Shown piece after piece: positions 16,539 through 25,764 of a DNA stretch of 64,000 nt. A program made the position numbers and the translations under genes. Each line of letters opens with the position of its first letter. The stretch's first letter is position 1. The notes beneath the pieces were generated by a model. The model had not been told where the DNA came from. It saw only the letters and a program-made list of their open reading frames with translations, and did no database searches. Origin of the DNA: Peptoniphilus pacaensis (GTDB lineage Bacteria; Bacillota; Clostridia; Tissierellales; Peptoniphilaceae); NCBI RefSeq assembly GCF_900088125.1, contig NZ_FLQT01000003.1, positions 1,487,071 through 1,551,070 of the forward strand, read 5' to 3'.

Positions 16539-19500
16539 TTATTCTTTTTCTTTTAACTCGAGAACCAATTGGCCGCTTTCCACGCTTTCGCCTTCTTTGA
16601 CGTAAATGTGTTCCACGATGCCGTCCATGGGGGAGATAATGTTGGTTTCCATTTTCATGGCTTCCAAAACCAAGAGAGGTTGCGATTCCTTGACCTCGTC
16701 GCCGACGGCTACGTTGATCTTTGCCACGGTGCCGGGGATGGAAGCGCCGACTTCCAGAGGATTGCTTTCGTCGGCCATCATAACGGAGCTTCCGCCGGTC
16801 ACATTGTGCATGGGGCGGGTGTTGTCCGTAATGTCGACGCTGCGTCTGGAGCCGTTGATTTCGAAAGTCAGGGTGCGCTTGCCGTCTTCTTTCAGCTTGC
16901 CCACTTCCACCAAGGTGACGATCATGGTCTTGCCTTCGCCTACGGCCACTTCGGCGGTTTCGCCTTCTTGTAGGCCGTGGAAGAAGATGTCCGAGCCCAT
17001 GCGCCACAGTTGATCGTATTTGCTGAAGTTCGATGCGTACTCGTCAAATACCTTGGGGTAGAGGGAGTAGCTGGTGACGTCGCGCTCCGTGGGTTCGTGG
17101 CCCATGATTTTTTTCAAGTGGGCTCTGTCCGCTTCGTAATCTTCGGGATCGAGCAAGAGGCCCGGGCGCACGGTAATGGGCTTTTCGTCCTTCAGAACGA
17201 TTTTTTGCAGCTTTTCGGGGAAGCCGCCGTAAGGTTGACCCATCATGCCCTTGAAGTAGGTGACGACGGAATCCGGGTAGTCCAGGTTCGCACCTTTTTC
17301 GTAAATATTTTCCGGCGTCAAATCGTTTTGAACCATAAAGATGGACATGTCGCCGACCATTTTCGAGGAAGGCGTGACTTTAATAATGTCGCCGACCATT
17401 TGGTTGACGTCTTTGTACATTTCCTTAACTTCTTTGAACTTGTGGCCCAGACCGAAGCTTTCGACTTGGGGCTTCAAGTTGGAGTATTGGCCGCCGGGGA
17501 TTTCGTATTTGTAAATTTCCGTGGTACCGCTCTTGAGATCCGATTCGAATTGTTCGTATACGGGACGAACGGCAGCCCAGTAGGCGGAGATTTGGTCGAT
17601 GGCGGTTAAGTCGATGCCCGTGCTTCTGGAGGTATTTTCCAGAGCCGCCACGACGGAGTTCAGGGCCGGTTGCGAGGTGAGCCCGCTCATGGAGTTAATG
17701 GCCGTATCGGCGATGTCCACGCCGGCTTCCGCCGCCATTAAGACGGTGGCGACGCCGTTGCCCGTGGTGTCGTGGGTGTGGAGGTGAATGGGGACGGACA
17801 CTTCGTTTTTCAGTGCGCGCACCAATTTGTTGGCGGCGTAGGGCTTCAAGAGCCCGCTCATGTCCTTGATGCCGATAATGTGGCAGCCCACATCTTCCAA
17901 TTGTTTGGCAAGCTTAACGTAGTATTCCAGGCTGTATTTGTCGCGGCTTTCGTCTAAGATGTCGCCGGTGTAGCACATGGTCCCTTCGGCGATTTTGCCG
18001 TTGGCGATGGTTTCGTCGATGGCGAGGCGCATGCCTTCGATCCAGTTCAGGGAGTCGAAGATACGGAACAGGTCGATGCCGCCTTCCGCCGATTCTTTAA
18101 TGAATTTCTTGACCACATTGTCGGGATAGTTTTTGTAGCCCACGGTGTTGTTGCCGCGAACCAACATTTGCATGAGGAGATTGGGCATGGCCTCTCTCAA
18201 GAGGTCCAATCTTTCCCAGGGATCTTCGTGGAGGAAGCGATAGGCTACGTCGAAGGTGGCGCCGCCCCACATTTCCATACTGAAGATTTCGCGAATGTTG
18301 TAGTTCATGGACTTGGCGACTTTTAACAGGTCGATGGTACGCATACGAGTGGCCATTAAGGATTGGTGGGCATCCCGCATGGTGGTGTCCGTTAAGAGCA
18401 GGCGGTCTTGATCCAAAATCCATTGGGAAAGCTTCTTTGCGCCCAATTCGTCGAAGATTTGTTTCGAGCCTTTGTAGCTTTCTTCTTCGTAATCGGGAAC
18501 CACGGGAACGTCGAAGGTTTTCTTCGCGTCGGTATTTTTGTTAACAACAATGTCGCCGATGTGTTCCATGACGCGGAGCTCTTTGTCCGTGGAGGTATTA
18601 ATGTCGAAGAGTTCCGGGTGTTCGGCGATAAAGCCCGTGTCGCAGGTGCCTTCTCTGAATTCCTTCGTGTTCAATACATTGAGCAAAAAGCCGATATTGG
18701 TCTTGACGCCGCCGACTTTCAACTCGCGTAGGGAACGAATGGATTTGTTTACCGTATCTTCCCAGGTGCGGCCTTGGGTAATGACCTTGACCAAGAGGGA
18801 ATCGTAGTAGGGGCTGATGACGGCGCCTTGGAAGCCGTTGCCGCCGTCTAAGCGCACGCCGAAGCCGGAAGAGGAGCGGTAAAGGGTGATCTGTCCTGTA
18901 TCCGGAGCAAAGTGATTGAGGGGGTCTTCGGTGGTGACGCGGCATTGGATCGAGAAGCCGCGGCGTTGAATGGATTCTTGATTGGGAATGTCGATGGGGG
19001 CATCGGCCAGGGCATAGCCTTGGGCGATTTGGATTTGGGCTTGAATAATGTCGATGCCCGTAACCATTTCGGTAACGGTGTGTTCTACTTGAATTCGGGG
19101 ATTGACCTCGATGAAGTAGTGATTGCCCGCGCTGTCAACGAGAAATTCCACGGTGCCGGCAGAGCGATAGCCCAGATTCTTCGTGATCTTTAAGGCGTCG
19201 TTACAAATGGCTTCGCGAAGTTCTTCGGAAATGGAAAAGGCAGGGGTAAATTCCACGACTTTTTGGTGGCGCCGTTGAATGGAGCAGTCGCGTTCAAAGA
19301 GGTGAACCACATTGCCGTAGACGTCGCCTAAAACTTGGACCTCGATGTGTTTCGGGCGGTCCAAATATTTTTCGATAAACATGGAGTCGTTGCCGAAAGC
19401 TTTCTTCGCTTCGCTTTTGGCGGAGTGGAATTGATCCAGAAGTTCTTCCTTGCTGTAGACGACGCGCATGCCGCGACCGCCGCCGCCGGCTGCCGCCTTG

Positions 19501-19985
19501 ATCATCACGGGATAGCCCGCTTCTTCGGCAAATTCCAACGCTTCTTCGTCGGAGTGAATGGCATCGTCGACGCCGGGAATGGTTTGAACGCCGGCTTCTC
19601 TGGCGATGATTTTAGAAGAAATCTTGTCGCCTAATTGGCGCATGGTTTCCGATCTCGGGCCGATAAAGGCGATGCCCGCTTCTTCACATTTTTGAGCGAA
19701 GTCGGGGTTTTCTGCTAAAAAGCCGTAGCCCGGGTGAATGGCGTCGACCCCTTTGTTCTTGGCCAAATGAATAATTTCGTCGATGTCCAAATAGGCGTCG
19801 ACGGGATTTTTTCCCTTGCCGATTTCATAAGATTCGTCTGCCTTTGTGCGGAACAGGGAAAGGCTGTCTTCTTTTGAATATATAGCAACGGAACGTATGC
19901 CGAGCTCACGACAGGCTCGGAAAATACGAATGGCGATTTCGCCGCGGTTGGCGACGAGAATGCGTTTAAACTTTCTTTTCTCCAT
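16539..19985 (-). CDS. pyc: Pyruvate carboxylase
   Basis: Pyruvate carboxylase makes oxaloacetate from pyruvate, bicarbonate and ATP with a biotin cofactor. The 1148-residue single chain has normal full length. The biotin carboxylase domain is at the N-terminus (ILVANRGEIAIRIFRACRE, Gly-rich AAGGGGRGMR, EVNPRIQVEH). The carboxyltransferase domain starts at about 530 (LLLTDTTMRDAHQSLMATRMR), with the metal site in HLHTHDTTGN. The C-terminal biotinyl domain carries the biotin Lys in VLEAMKMETN. The start is an ATG with AAGGAGG upstream. It is a monocistronic gene on the minus strand with its own promoter, convergent with the kinase gene and divergent from the cobalamin operon. Confidence 0.98.
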   Translation of the reverse strand: MEKRKFKRILVANRGEIAIRIFRACRELGIRSVAIYSKEDSLSLFRTKADESYEIGKGKNPVDAYLDIDEIIHLAKNKGVDAIHPGYGFLAENPDFAQKCEEAGIAFIGPRSETMRQLGDKISSKIIAREAGVQTIPGVDDAIHSDEEALEFAEEAGYPVMIKAAAGGGGRGMRVVYSKEELLDQFHSAKSEAKKAFGNDSMFIEKYLDRPKHIEVQVLGDVYGNVVHLFERDCSIQRRHQKVVEFTPAFSISEELREAICNDALKITKNLGYRSAGTVEFLVDSAGNHYFIEVNPRIQVEHTVTEMVTGIDIIQAQIQIAQGYALADAPIDIPNQESIQRRGFSIQCRVTTEDPLNHFAPDTGQITLYRSSSGFGVRLDGGNGFQGAVISPYYDSLLVKVITQGRTWEDTVNKSIRSLRELKVGGVKTNIGFLLNVLNTKEFREGTCDTGFIAEHPELFDINTSTDKELRVMEHIGDIVVNKNTDAKKTFDVPVVPDYEEESYKGSKQIFDELGAKKLSQWILDQDRLLLTDTTMRDAHQSLMATRMRTIDLLKVAKSMNYNIREIFSMEMWGGATFDVAYRFLHEDPWERLDLLREAMPNLLMQMLVRGNNTVGYKNYPDNVVKKFIKESAEGGIDLFRIFDSLNWIEGMRLAIDETIANGKIAEGTMCYTGDILDESRDKYSLEYYVKLAKQLEDVGCHIIGIKDMSGLLKPYAANKLVRALKNEVSVPIHLHTHDTTGNGVATVLMAAEAGVDIADTAINSMSGLTSQPALNSVVAALENTSRSTGIDLTAIDQISAYWAAVRPVYEQFESDLKSGTTEIYKYEIPGGQYSNLKPQVESFGLGHKFKEVKEMYKDVNQMVGDIIKVTPSSKMVGDMSIFMVQNDLTPENIYEKGANLDYPDSVVTYFKGMMGQPYGGFPEKLQKIVLKDEKPITVRPGLLLDPEDYEADRAHLKKIMGHEPTERDVTSYSLYPKVFDEYASNFSKYDQLWRMGSDIFFHGLQEGETAEVAVGEGKTMIVTLVEVGKLKEDGKRTLTFEINGSRRSVDITDNTRPMHNVTGGSSVMMADESNPLEVGASIPGTVAKINVAVGDEVKESQPLLVLEAMKMETNIISPMDGIVEHIYVKEGESVESGQLVLELKEKE

Positions 19986-20013
19986 AATGACCTCCTTGGT
20001 AAGTATGAGTTCT

Positions 20014-20043
20014 ATTATAGCCCTTTACCGCGGAAATATCCAA
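20014..20043 (-). promoter_or_regulatory. Promoter of pyc
   Basis: Read on the minus strand: TTGGAT (20038-20043), 18-base spacer, TATAAT (20014-20019), about 29 bases before the start codon. Confidence 0.7.
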
Positions 20044-20081
20044 TTCTTAATCCATATTTCACAGAAGGAAATGGGGCTCTA

Positions 20082-20110
20082 TTGTTTCGAATTCCCTGCC
20101 GTGATAAACT
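20082..20110 (+). promoter_or_regulatory. Promoter of the cobalamin operon
   Basis: TTGTTT (20082-20087), 17-base spacer ending in TGA, TAAACT (20105-20110), so an extended -10. The leader is only about 15-20 bases, too short for a cobalamin riboswitch, and I see no B12-box sequence. Confidence 0.6.
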
Positions 20111-20131
20111 GGACAACAGAAAGGATAGGCC

Positions 20132-21049
20132 ATGAATTTATTGATCGCTTTTGCACTAGATATAGTGTTTGCAGACCCGATGTGGCTGCCCCATCCCGTG
20201 GTGGGCATGGGAAAGATTATTGCCCGGGAATATCGGGGCATATTAAAGGCGCCGGAGCGTTGGAAAAAAACCCTGGGCACCGCCTGCGCCCTATTTAATA
20301 CGGCGGCGACTTATCTTTTGATTCGCGGCCTCCTGAGCCTGTTCGGCGGCCCCGTGAAAACCGTCCTGTCTATCTATCTTCTCTACACCGCCTTGGCGGC
20401 AAAGACCCTACACGAGGAAGCTCACGGCGTGAAAAAAGCATTGGCCCTTTCTTTGGAGAAGGGGCGAAGGCAGCTGTCGCGAATTGTCGGCAGGGACACG
20501 GCATCTTTAAACGAAGAGGAGATCATTAAGGCGACGGTGGAGACCGTGGCTGAAAATACTTCCGACGGCATTATCGCACCCTTGTTTTACGGCGCCCTCT
20601 TCGGTCCCGCCGGGGCCATGGCCTATAAAATGGTGAACACCATGGACTCCATGGTGGGCTATCGCAACGATACCTACCGCTTGGCGGGCTACGGAGCGGC
20701 GAAGCTGGACGATGTGGCCAATTGGATTCCCGCCCGACTTACGGCCCTTCTTATGTGTTTGACGGCGGGCTCCCGATCTCTTATGAAGCGCGCCTTTCTT
20801 ACAGTAAAAGAATTTCATGGCGCCCATTTAAGCCCCAATGCGGGCTGGTGTGAAGCGGCGGCGGCGGGGGTCTTGGGCATCGAGCTTGGCGGCGGCCACA
20901 ATTACTTTGGCGAGTACGTCTATAAGCCCACCATCGGCCGGGCCGTGAACCCGGTGGAGCCGGTGGCCATCGACGGCGCCACGAATCTCATGTGGCGTAG
21001 CACGATATTATACCTGCTTATTTACGCAGTTATCTGTTTTTTGATTTAG
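20132..21049 (+). CDS. cbiB: Adenosylcobinamide-phosphate synthase CbiB
   Basis: CbiB attaches (R)-1-aminopropanol-O-2-phosphate, or aminopropanol, to adenosylcobyric acid to give cobinamide phosphate. It is an integral membrane enzyme. The 305-residue protein has the CbiB motifs ADPMWLPHPVVGMGKII near the N-terminus, the central acidic NTSDGIIAPLFYG, and KMVNTMDSMVGY, with several hydrophobic segments. It is the first gene of a 17-gene B12 operon that runs without a clear break to 32555. The ribosome-binding site is AAAGGA. Its membrane substrate chain continues with CobU, CobS and CobC at the far end of the same operon, while CobD, which supplies the aminopropanol phosphate, is fourth. Confidence 0.95.
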   Translation: MNLLIAFALDIVFADPMWLPHPVVGMGKIIAREYRGILKAPERWKKTLGTACALFNTAATYLLIRGLLSLFGGPVKTVLSIYLLYTALAAKTLHEEAHGVKKALALSLEKGRRQLSRIVGRDTASLNEEEIIKATVETVAENTSDGIIAPLFYGALFGPAGAMAYKMVNTMDSMVGYRNDTYRLAGYGAAKLDDVANWIPARLTALLMCLTAGSRSLMKRAFLTVKEFHGAHLSPNAGWCEAAAAGVLGIELGGGHNYFGEYVYKPTIGRAVNPVEPVAIDGATNLMWRSTILYLLIYAVICFLI

Positions 21050-21057
21050 GAGAGACT

Positions 21058-21813
21058 ATGAAAGCATTGATTATCGCGACCTTCGGTTCCACCCACGAAG
21101 ACGCTCTGAGACGGGACTTGGATCCCGTCGTCGAGGATTTAAAAGTGGCATCCGAGGGCAGTCCTACTCGCGTGGCCTTTACTTCACGCATGGTTATCAA
21201 TCGCTACGAAAAAAAGACCGGCATCCGCTACCTTAACGAAGTGGAAGCCGTGGACGCTTTTATCGACGAAGGCTATAAAGCGGAGGATATTTTCGTTCAA
21301 CCCCTTCACATCATCGAGGGCTTTGAATACGAAAAGCTTGCCCGATTAAAAAGCCGGGGCGTGAAGGTGGGGGAAGCCCTCTTCCACGACGAAAAAGATT
21401 TGAAGCGCTTTGCGGAAGAAGCGGGCCGTCGTTTCGAGGCGCCGACGGTTTTCGTCGGCCACGGAAGCCATATGGCTGCGGACAAGGATTACGACGAGCT
21501 GAATCGCATTTTCGAAGAAAAGAATTTTCCCCACCGGGTCTGTACCATCGAAGGCTCTGTGGACGACCGGGTGCCCCTTTCTTTTATGAAGGAAATGGGC
21601 TACAAGGACATTCAACTGGCGCCCCTCCTTCTCCTCGCCGGGGATCACGCGAAAAACGATATTTTCGGCGACGAAGAGTCCGTGAAGAAGCGCTACGAAG
21701 AGGCGGGGATAAAGGTGACCCCCGTCGCCGGCGGCATGGGCAGTTGGGATTTCGTGCGGGCCATCTACGTGGAAAAACTGCGCCGCCATTTGGAGGAAGT
21801 ATGCGAAAATTAG
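21058..21813 (+). CDS. cbiK: Sirohydrochlorin cobaltochelatase CbiK
   Basis: CbiK inserts cobalt into sirohydrochlorin (factor II), the committed step of the anaerobic cobalamin route. The 251-residue protein has the two-domain class II chelatase fold. It carries the metal-binding His residues in VFVGHGSHMAADKDYDEL and LLLLAGDHAKNDIFGD, plus the CbiK start ALIIATFGSTHEDAL. Its presence, together with cbiD and cbiG, shows the cobalt-early pathway. No signal peptide is seen, so it is cytoplasmic. GGAG precedes the ATG 8 bases after cbiB. Its last 13 bases overlap cbiL. Confidence 0.95.
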   Translation: MKALIIATFGSTHEDALRRDLDPVVEDLKVASEGSPTRVAFTSRMVINRYEKKTGIRYLNEVEAVDAFIDEGYKAEDIFVQPLHIIEGFEYEKLARLKSRGVKVGEALFHDEKDLKRFAEEAGRRFEAPTVFVGHGSHMAADKDYDELNRIFEEKNFPHRVCTIEGSVDDRVPLSFMKEMGYKDIQLAPLLLLAGDHAKNDIFGDEESVKKRYEEAGIKVTPVAGGMGSWDFVRAIYVEKLRRHLEEVCEN

Positions 21814-22502
21814 TGGGTATCGGCGTGGGCCCCGGCGCGGCTGATCTCTTGACCCTGCGGGCCCTGCGCTATTTACGGGATGCGGATCACATTTTTATTC
21901 CTCTCAACAGGGGAAAGTCCCGTGCCTACGATACGGTGAAGGACGTGGTGGAGGAAGAGAAGGTTATCTTCCTGGACTTCCCCATGACCGAGGTCACGGC
22001 CGCCCACTACAATAAAGCCTTTGATGAGATCGACGAGGTGACGAAGGAAGGGGAGCTGAGCTGCCTCTTGACCTTAGGTGACGGTACCATCTACGCCACC
22101 TTGATCGAAGTCTTGGCGGCGGGTGATACGAGGGATTTCGAAACGGAACTGGTGCCCGGGATTCCCGCTTTCCTCGCCGGGATCAACGGCGTGGTGGAAA
22201 GCTTGACGCGTAAGGGCGAGTCTTTTCTTTTGACGGATCATTTAGACGATGCCATTCCTTCCGTGGACACCATCGCCCTCTTAAAAACCACTCGGGCGGA
22301 GGAAAGCGTCCATCGCTTATCGGATGCGGGCTTTCACTTGCTCTATCTGGAAGAAATCGAGACGGATCAGTGGGTGGCGTCCACGGACCCCGAACGTTTT
22401 GCCGACAGGAAGCATTACATGAGCATGATCATCGGAAGGAGACGGCCTTGGAACACGGCGGCGATACAAAAACATACCAAGGGAAGAGTGCGTATCCTCT
22501 AG
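21801..22502 (+). CDS. cbiL: Cobalt-factor II C20-methyltransferase CbiL
   Basis: CbiL adds the C20 methyl group from S-adenosylmethionine to cobalt-factor II. The 233-residue protein is a tetrapyrrole methylase: N-terminal GIGVGPGAADLLTLRALRYL, Gly-rich LLTLGDGTIYATL, and the VPGIPAFLAGI motif. The start is ATG 21801 with GGAGG upstream, inside the cbiK end; longer readings of the frame add unrelated residues. Its 3' end overlaps cobD by about 55 bases, an unusually long coding overlap in this operon. It works directly after CbiK in the pathway, which the gene order mirrors. Confidence 0.93.
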   Translation: MRKLVGIGVGPGAADLLTLRALRYLRDADHIFIPLNRGKSRAYDTVKDVVEEEKVIFLDFPMTEVTAAHYNKAFDEIDEVTKEGELSCLLTLGDGTIYATLIEVLAAGDTRDFETELVPGIPAFLAGINGVVESLTRKGESFLLTDHLDDAIPSVDTIALLKTTRAEESVHRLSDAGFHLLYLEEIETDQWVASTDPERFADRKHYMSMIIGRRRPWNTAAIQKHTKGRVRIL

Positions 22503-23500
22503 TGGATTTCAGCGCCAATATCAATCCCTTAGGCGTGCCTGAAATTTTAAAGGAAGCCATGACGGAAGGCCTTGAAGGCGCCCATCGCTACCCGGATCGC
22601 TTTTACCGGGATCTCCGGCGGGCATTGGGCGAGTGGATGGGCGTGGAGGCGGATCGGCTGGTGGTGGGAAACGGCGCCATGGAAATCATCGGCATCTGTA
22701 TTTCCCTTTTCGAGAAGATCTATTTGCCCACGCCGACTTTCAGCGAATACGAACGTATTGCAGTGGACTTGAAAAAAGAAATCGTCACTTATCCCATGAG
22801 CCGGCCCTTTCGGCTGAATGCGGATGATTTCATCGCCCACATGCCGGAGGGGGCTCTCGTAATTTTAACCAATCCCCACAACCCCACGGGGTACACATTA
22901 TCCGCGGAGGAAGTGGAAAAAATTTACGAAGCCGTCCTTGCTCGCGGCGGCTACATGCTCTCCGACGAGACCTTTCTGCCCTTCGTCAGGGGCGGGGAGG
23001 ATGCGCATCAGGAGGGGCTATATCGTCCGAAACAGATCACCGTTCGCGCCGCCACCAAAAGCCACGCCTTGCCCGGCCTGCGCTTGGGTTGGGCGATCAT
23101 GAACGACGGCCTCAGGGACCGCTTTTTAAAGCGTCAGTTGCCTTGGTCGGTGAACGCCGTGGCCGAGGCCTGCGGCATTCATTTAAAGGATTGCGGCGAT
23201 TATATGGAGAAATCCCGCGACTTTGTCGAACAAGAGCGCAGGAAGCTTCTTGAACTTTTCGAGGAATCGGACATCGCCGAAGCCCTTCCCGGGGAGGCGA
23301 ATTTTCTTTTGATTCGACTAAAAGACGTGACAGTCGCAAGCTGTTTCGATTATTTTTTAAGAGAAGGAATTTTGCTCAGAACTTTTTCTGAAGAACCGCT
23401 GAAGGACGAGTACTTCCGCATGGCCGTCCGCGACGAGAAAGACAACGCAGCGTTTCGCAAGCTTTGGATGCAATTTGAAAGGAGTTGCCGCCATGTATGA
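22448..23500 (+). CDS. cobD: L-threonine-O-3-phosphate decarboxylase CobD
   Basis: CobD is a PLP enzyme that decarboxylates threonine phosphate to (R)-1-aminopropanol-O-2-phosphate, the linker used by CbiB. The protein has about 350 residues with family motifs EHGGDTKTY and LVDFSANINPLGVP at the start, NPHNPTG for PLP/substrate contact, and the Schiff-base Lys204 in TKSHALPGLRLGW. I choose TTG 22448 as start: GGAAGGAG ends six bases upstream and it keeps the conserved HGGD element. The first in-frame alternative, a GTG at about 22501, would lose it. The start lies 55 bases inside cbiL. L-threonine kinase (PduX type) is not in the window. Confidence 0.9.
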   Translation: MEHGGDTKTYQGKSAYPLVDFSANINPLGVPEILKEAMTEGLEGAHRYPDRFYRDLRRALGEWMGVEADRLVVGNGAMEIIGICISLFEKIYLPTPTFSEYERIAVDLKKEIVTYPMSRPFRLNADDFIAHMPEGALVILTNPHNPTGYTLSAEEVEKIYEAVLARGGYMLSDETFLPFVRGGEDAHQEGLYRPKQITVRAATKSHALPGLRLGWAIMNDGLRDRFLKRQLPWSVNAVAEACGIHLKDCGDYMEKSRDFVEQERRKLLELFEESDIAEALPGEANFLLIRLKDVTVASCFDYFLREGILLRTFSEEPLKDEYFRMAVRDEKDNAAFRKLWMQFERSCRHV

Positions 23501-24113
23501 AAAAAAGCCCATGGCCATTGAAAGGACTTCCATGGACATCATCGACGAATACTTAGGCGACGTGGACTTTAAGGCCGACGAGCTGCCCGTGGTGCGTCGC
23601 ATGATCCATACCACCGGCGACGTGGAATATCGCCACATTATCGACATTCACGAAGGTTTTATGGCGGCTGCCCGGGCCGTGGTAAAGAGCGGCGGCAAGG
23701 TGTACACAGACACGAATATGGTGCGGGCGGGCATTAACAAGAAGGCCCTGGCGGCGTCGGGGGTGGAGCTCGTCACCTTGATCTCCGACGAGGAGGTAGC
23801 GAAGATTGCCGCGGAACGAAAGACTACCCGATCCATCGTGGCCATGGAAGAAGCCGTATCCATGGGCTGCGAGGGATTTATTATCGGAAACGCCCCCACG
23901 GCACTCTTTCGCCTCTTGGAGCTTATCGACGAAAAGAAGGCGGATCCGAAATTTATTATCGCCGTTCCCGTGGGCTTCGTCGGTGCGGCGGAATCGAAGG
24001 AAAAGATAACGGAATACCCGGTGCCCTATATTCGTACCGTGGGCACCAAGGGCGGCAGCAATGTGGCAGCCTCCGTCTTTAACGCCATTCTATATGAGGA
24101 CTTTAAGCGATGA
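23493..24113 (+). CDS. cbiC: Cobalt-precorrin-8 methylmutase CbiC
   Basis: CbiC moves the methyl group from C11 to C12 to make cobyrinic acid. The 206-residue protein carries the family pattern SMDIIDEYLGD, VRRMIHTTGDVEY with the catalytic His, IGNAPTALFRLLELI and VGFVGAAESKE. The start is ATG 23493 with AAAGGAG 8 bases upstream; it overlaps the cobD end by 8 bases. It is followed by cbiD with a four-base overlap. The enzyme yields cobyrinic acid, whose amidation would need CbiA, absent from this operon. Confidence 0.95.
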   Translation: MYEKKPMAIERTSMDIIDEYLGDVDFKADELPVVRRMIHTTGDVEYRHIIDIHEGFMAAARAVVKSGGKVYTDTNMVRAGINKKALAASGVELVTLISDEEVAKIAAERKTTRSIVAMEEAVSMGCEGFIIGNAPTALFRLLELIDEKKADPKFIIAVPVGFVGAAESKEKITEYPVPYIRTVGTKGGSNVAASVFNAILYEDFKR

Positions 24114-25156
24114 AGAGGACCACCGTCGTCGACGGAAAACATATGCGATTGGGCTTCACCACCGGAACCTGCGTCGTGGCGGCGGCGAAGGCGGCCATCG
24201 AGGCCCTGGAATCGAGAGAGGCCATTCACGCCGTTCAGGTGACGGTGCCGGCGGGGGACGTGCTCACCATCGACGTACGCGAGCAGATGCGTTGCGAGAG
24301 TGCGGCCACTTACAGCGTCATCAAAGACAGCGGCGACGATCCCGACATTACAAACGGCATGGAAATCTTCGTCACCATTAAAAAGACCGATACGGGTAGC
24401 GTCGTTTGGGAGAAAGGCGTCGGCGTCGGCACCTTTACGGAAGACGGGCTTATGGGCAAGGCCGGTGAGCTCGCCGTAAATCCCGTGCCCCGACGGGAGA
24501 TCGAGAAATTGCTCACGGAGCATATGGGAGAGGGCATCGCCATTCGAATCGACATTCCGGAGGGGGAGGAACTGGCGAAGAAGACCTTCAATCCCCGCCT
24601 GGGCATCGTCGGCGGCCTGTCCATTTTAGGGACATCGGGCCTGGTCGTGCCCATGAGCAAAAGCGCCTATGTGGCCACCATCGATTTGGAGTTAAAGAAG
24701 CTGAGAAAATCCGGCGCCGATGCGGTGATTCTAACGCCGGGCAATTACGGCGAGGAGCGGGCCGCGGCCCTGGGCTTGGATGAGGCCGTGGTGAAGGTGT
24801 CCAATTACTTCGGCGACGCCCTGTGCCTCGCGCGGGACCTGGGCTTTCGCGAAATCACCTTAATGGGCCATATCGGCAAAATGGCGAAAGTGGCCATCGG
24901 CATTTACCAGACCCACTCAGCCGTAGCCGACGGGCGAATGGAGTCCATCGTCTATTACATGGCCAAGGCTGGAGCGTCTGTGGCGGATATGGAAGCCGTT
25001 GAAGAGGAAAAGACCGCCGATCAGGCCATTAAAAAAGCGGCGGCTCTGGGCTACGATAAGATTATGGAAGCCATGGAGCGCGGCATCGAAAAGCGGGTGC
25101 CCTTATACTTAAAAACCGAGGATATAAAAATTCGGGCAATGATTTACACCATGTAG
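24110..25156 (+). CDS. cbiD: Cobalt-precorrin-5B C1-methyltransferase CbiD
   Basis: CbiD methylates C1 of cobalt-precorrin-5B in the anaerobic pathway. The 348-residue protein begins with the typical LGFTTGTCVVAAAKAA. It contains EKGVGVGTFTEDGL, NPVPRREIE, GGLSILGTSGLVVPMS and GHIGKMAKVAIGI, all usual for CbiD. CbiD is specific to the cobalt-early route and has no counterpart with sequence similarity in the aerobic route. It is coupled to cbiC by overlapping codons. cbiE follows after 8 bases with a strong AGGAGG site. Confidence 0.96.
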   Translation: MKRTTVVDGKHMRLGFTTGTCVVAAAKAAIEALESREAIHAVQVTVPAGDVLTIDVREQMRCESAATYSVIKDSGDDPDITNGMEIFVTIKKTDTGSVVWEKGVGVGTFTEDGLMGKAGELAVNPVPRREIEKLLTEHMGEGIAIRIDIPEGEELAKKTFNPRLGIVGGLSILGTSGLVVPMSKSAYVATIDLELKKLRKSGADAVILTPGNYGEERAAALGLDEAVVKVSNYFGDALCLARDLGFREITLMGHIGKMAKVAIGIYQTHSAVADGRMESIVYYMAKAGASVADMEAVEEEKTADQAIKKAAALGYDKIMEAMERGIEKRVPLYLKTEDIKIRAMIYTM

Positions 25157-25164
25157 GAGGAGCG

Positions 25165-25764
25165 ATGATTACCATAGTCGGCGCCGGGCCCGGCGATTTA
25201 AAGAAAATGACCTACGAAGCCGTGGAGGCCATAAAAGAGGCGGATCGCGTCGTGGCCTTCTCGCGCCTGGCGGAAAAGCTGCGGCCCCTTCGAAAGGACA
25301 TCGTGGCGGTAAAAAGGTTGAGCGAGGTAGAGGAGAATTTGGATTCCGCCATAAACGTGGCCGTCGTCGTCAGCGGGGATCCCCTCTTCTTCGGTCTTGC
25401 CGGCACCTTTCGCGCCAAGGGCATCACTGTAGACAAGGTCATTCCCGGCCTGAGCAGCATGCAATGTGCGGCGGCGACATTGAAGCTTCCCTGGCAGAAG
25501 ATGGAGGCCTTTTCCTTTCACGGCAGAGAGCCGGAGTTGGATTTGCTTTTAAAAGAGCCCCTGAGCTGCGTGTTATTGGACAAGCATTTTACGGCGAGGG
25601 ATCTGTCCGAGGCCTTGGCGGCAGAAGGGGCGAAGGGCGTGATCCACGGGGCGAGCTACCTTTCCTACGAGGAGGAAAAAATGGTGACGGCGCCCATCGG
25701 CGAGGATATTTCCATAGACGAAGAATTAGCATTGGCGGTGATTGAACTTGAATTGGATGAATGA
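25165..25764 (+). CDS. cbiE: Cobalt-precorrin-7 C5-methyltransferase CbiE
   Basis: CbiE methylates C5 of cobalt-precorrin-7. The 199-residue protein is a tetrapyrrole methylase: ITIVGAGPGDLKKMTYEAVEAI at the start, VVSGDPLFFGL and VIPGLSSMQCAAATL. It is separate from CbiT here, whereas many genomes have a CbiET (CobL) fusion; the two genes nevertheless overlap by 8 bases, so they are made together. An AGGAGG site lies 6 bases before the ATG. Confidence 0.94.
   Translation: MITIVGAGPGDLKKMTYEAVEAIKEADRVVAFSRLAEKLRPLRKDIVAVKRLSEVEENLDSAINVAVVVSGDPLFFGLAGTFRAKGITVDKVIPGLSSMQCAAATLKLPWQKMEAFSFHGREPELDLLLKEPLSCVLLDKHFTARDLSEALAAEGAKGVIHGASYLSYEEEKMVTAPIGEDISIDEELALAVIELELDE

Noticed and set aside
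15811-17007. A 398-codon minus-strand open frame spanning the kinase and pyc ends
   Set aside because: It crosses the bidirectional terminator and runs antisense to the kinase and in a wrong frame of pyc; low-complexity Arg/His/Gly composition marks it as a shadow.
19986-20131. Cobalamin riboswitch before cbiB
   Set aside because: The space also holds the pyc promoter, no B12 box is visible, and the promoter at 20082-20110 leaves too short a leader.
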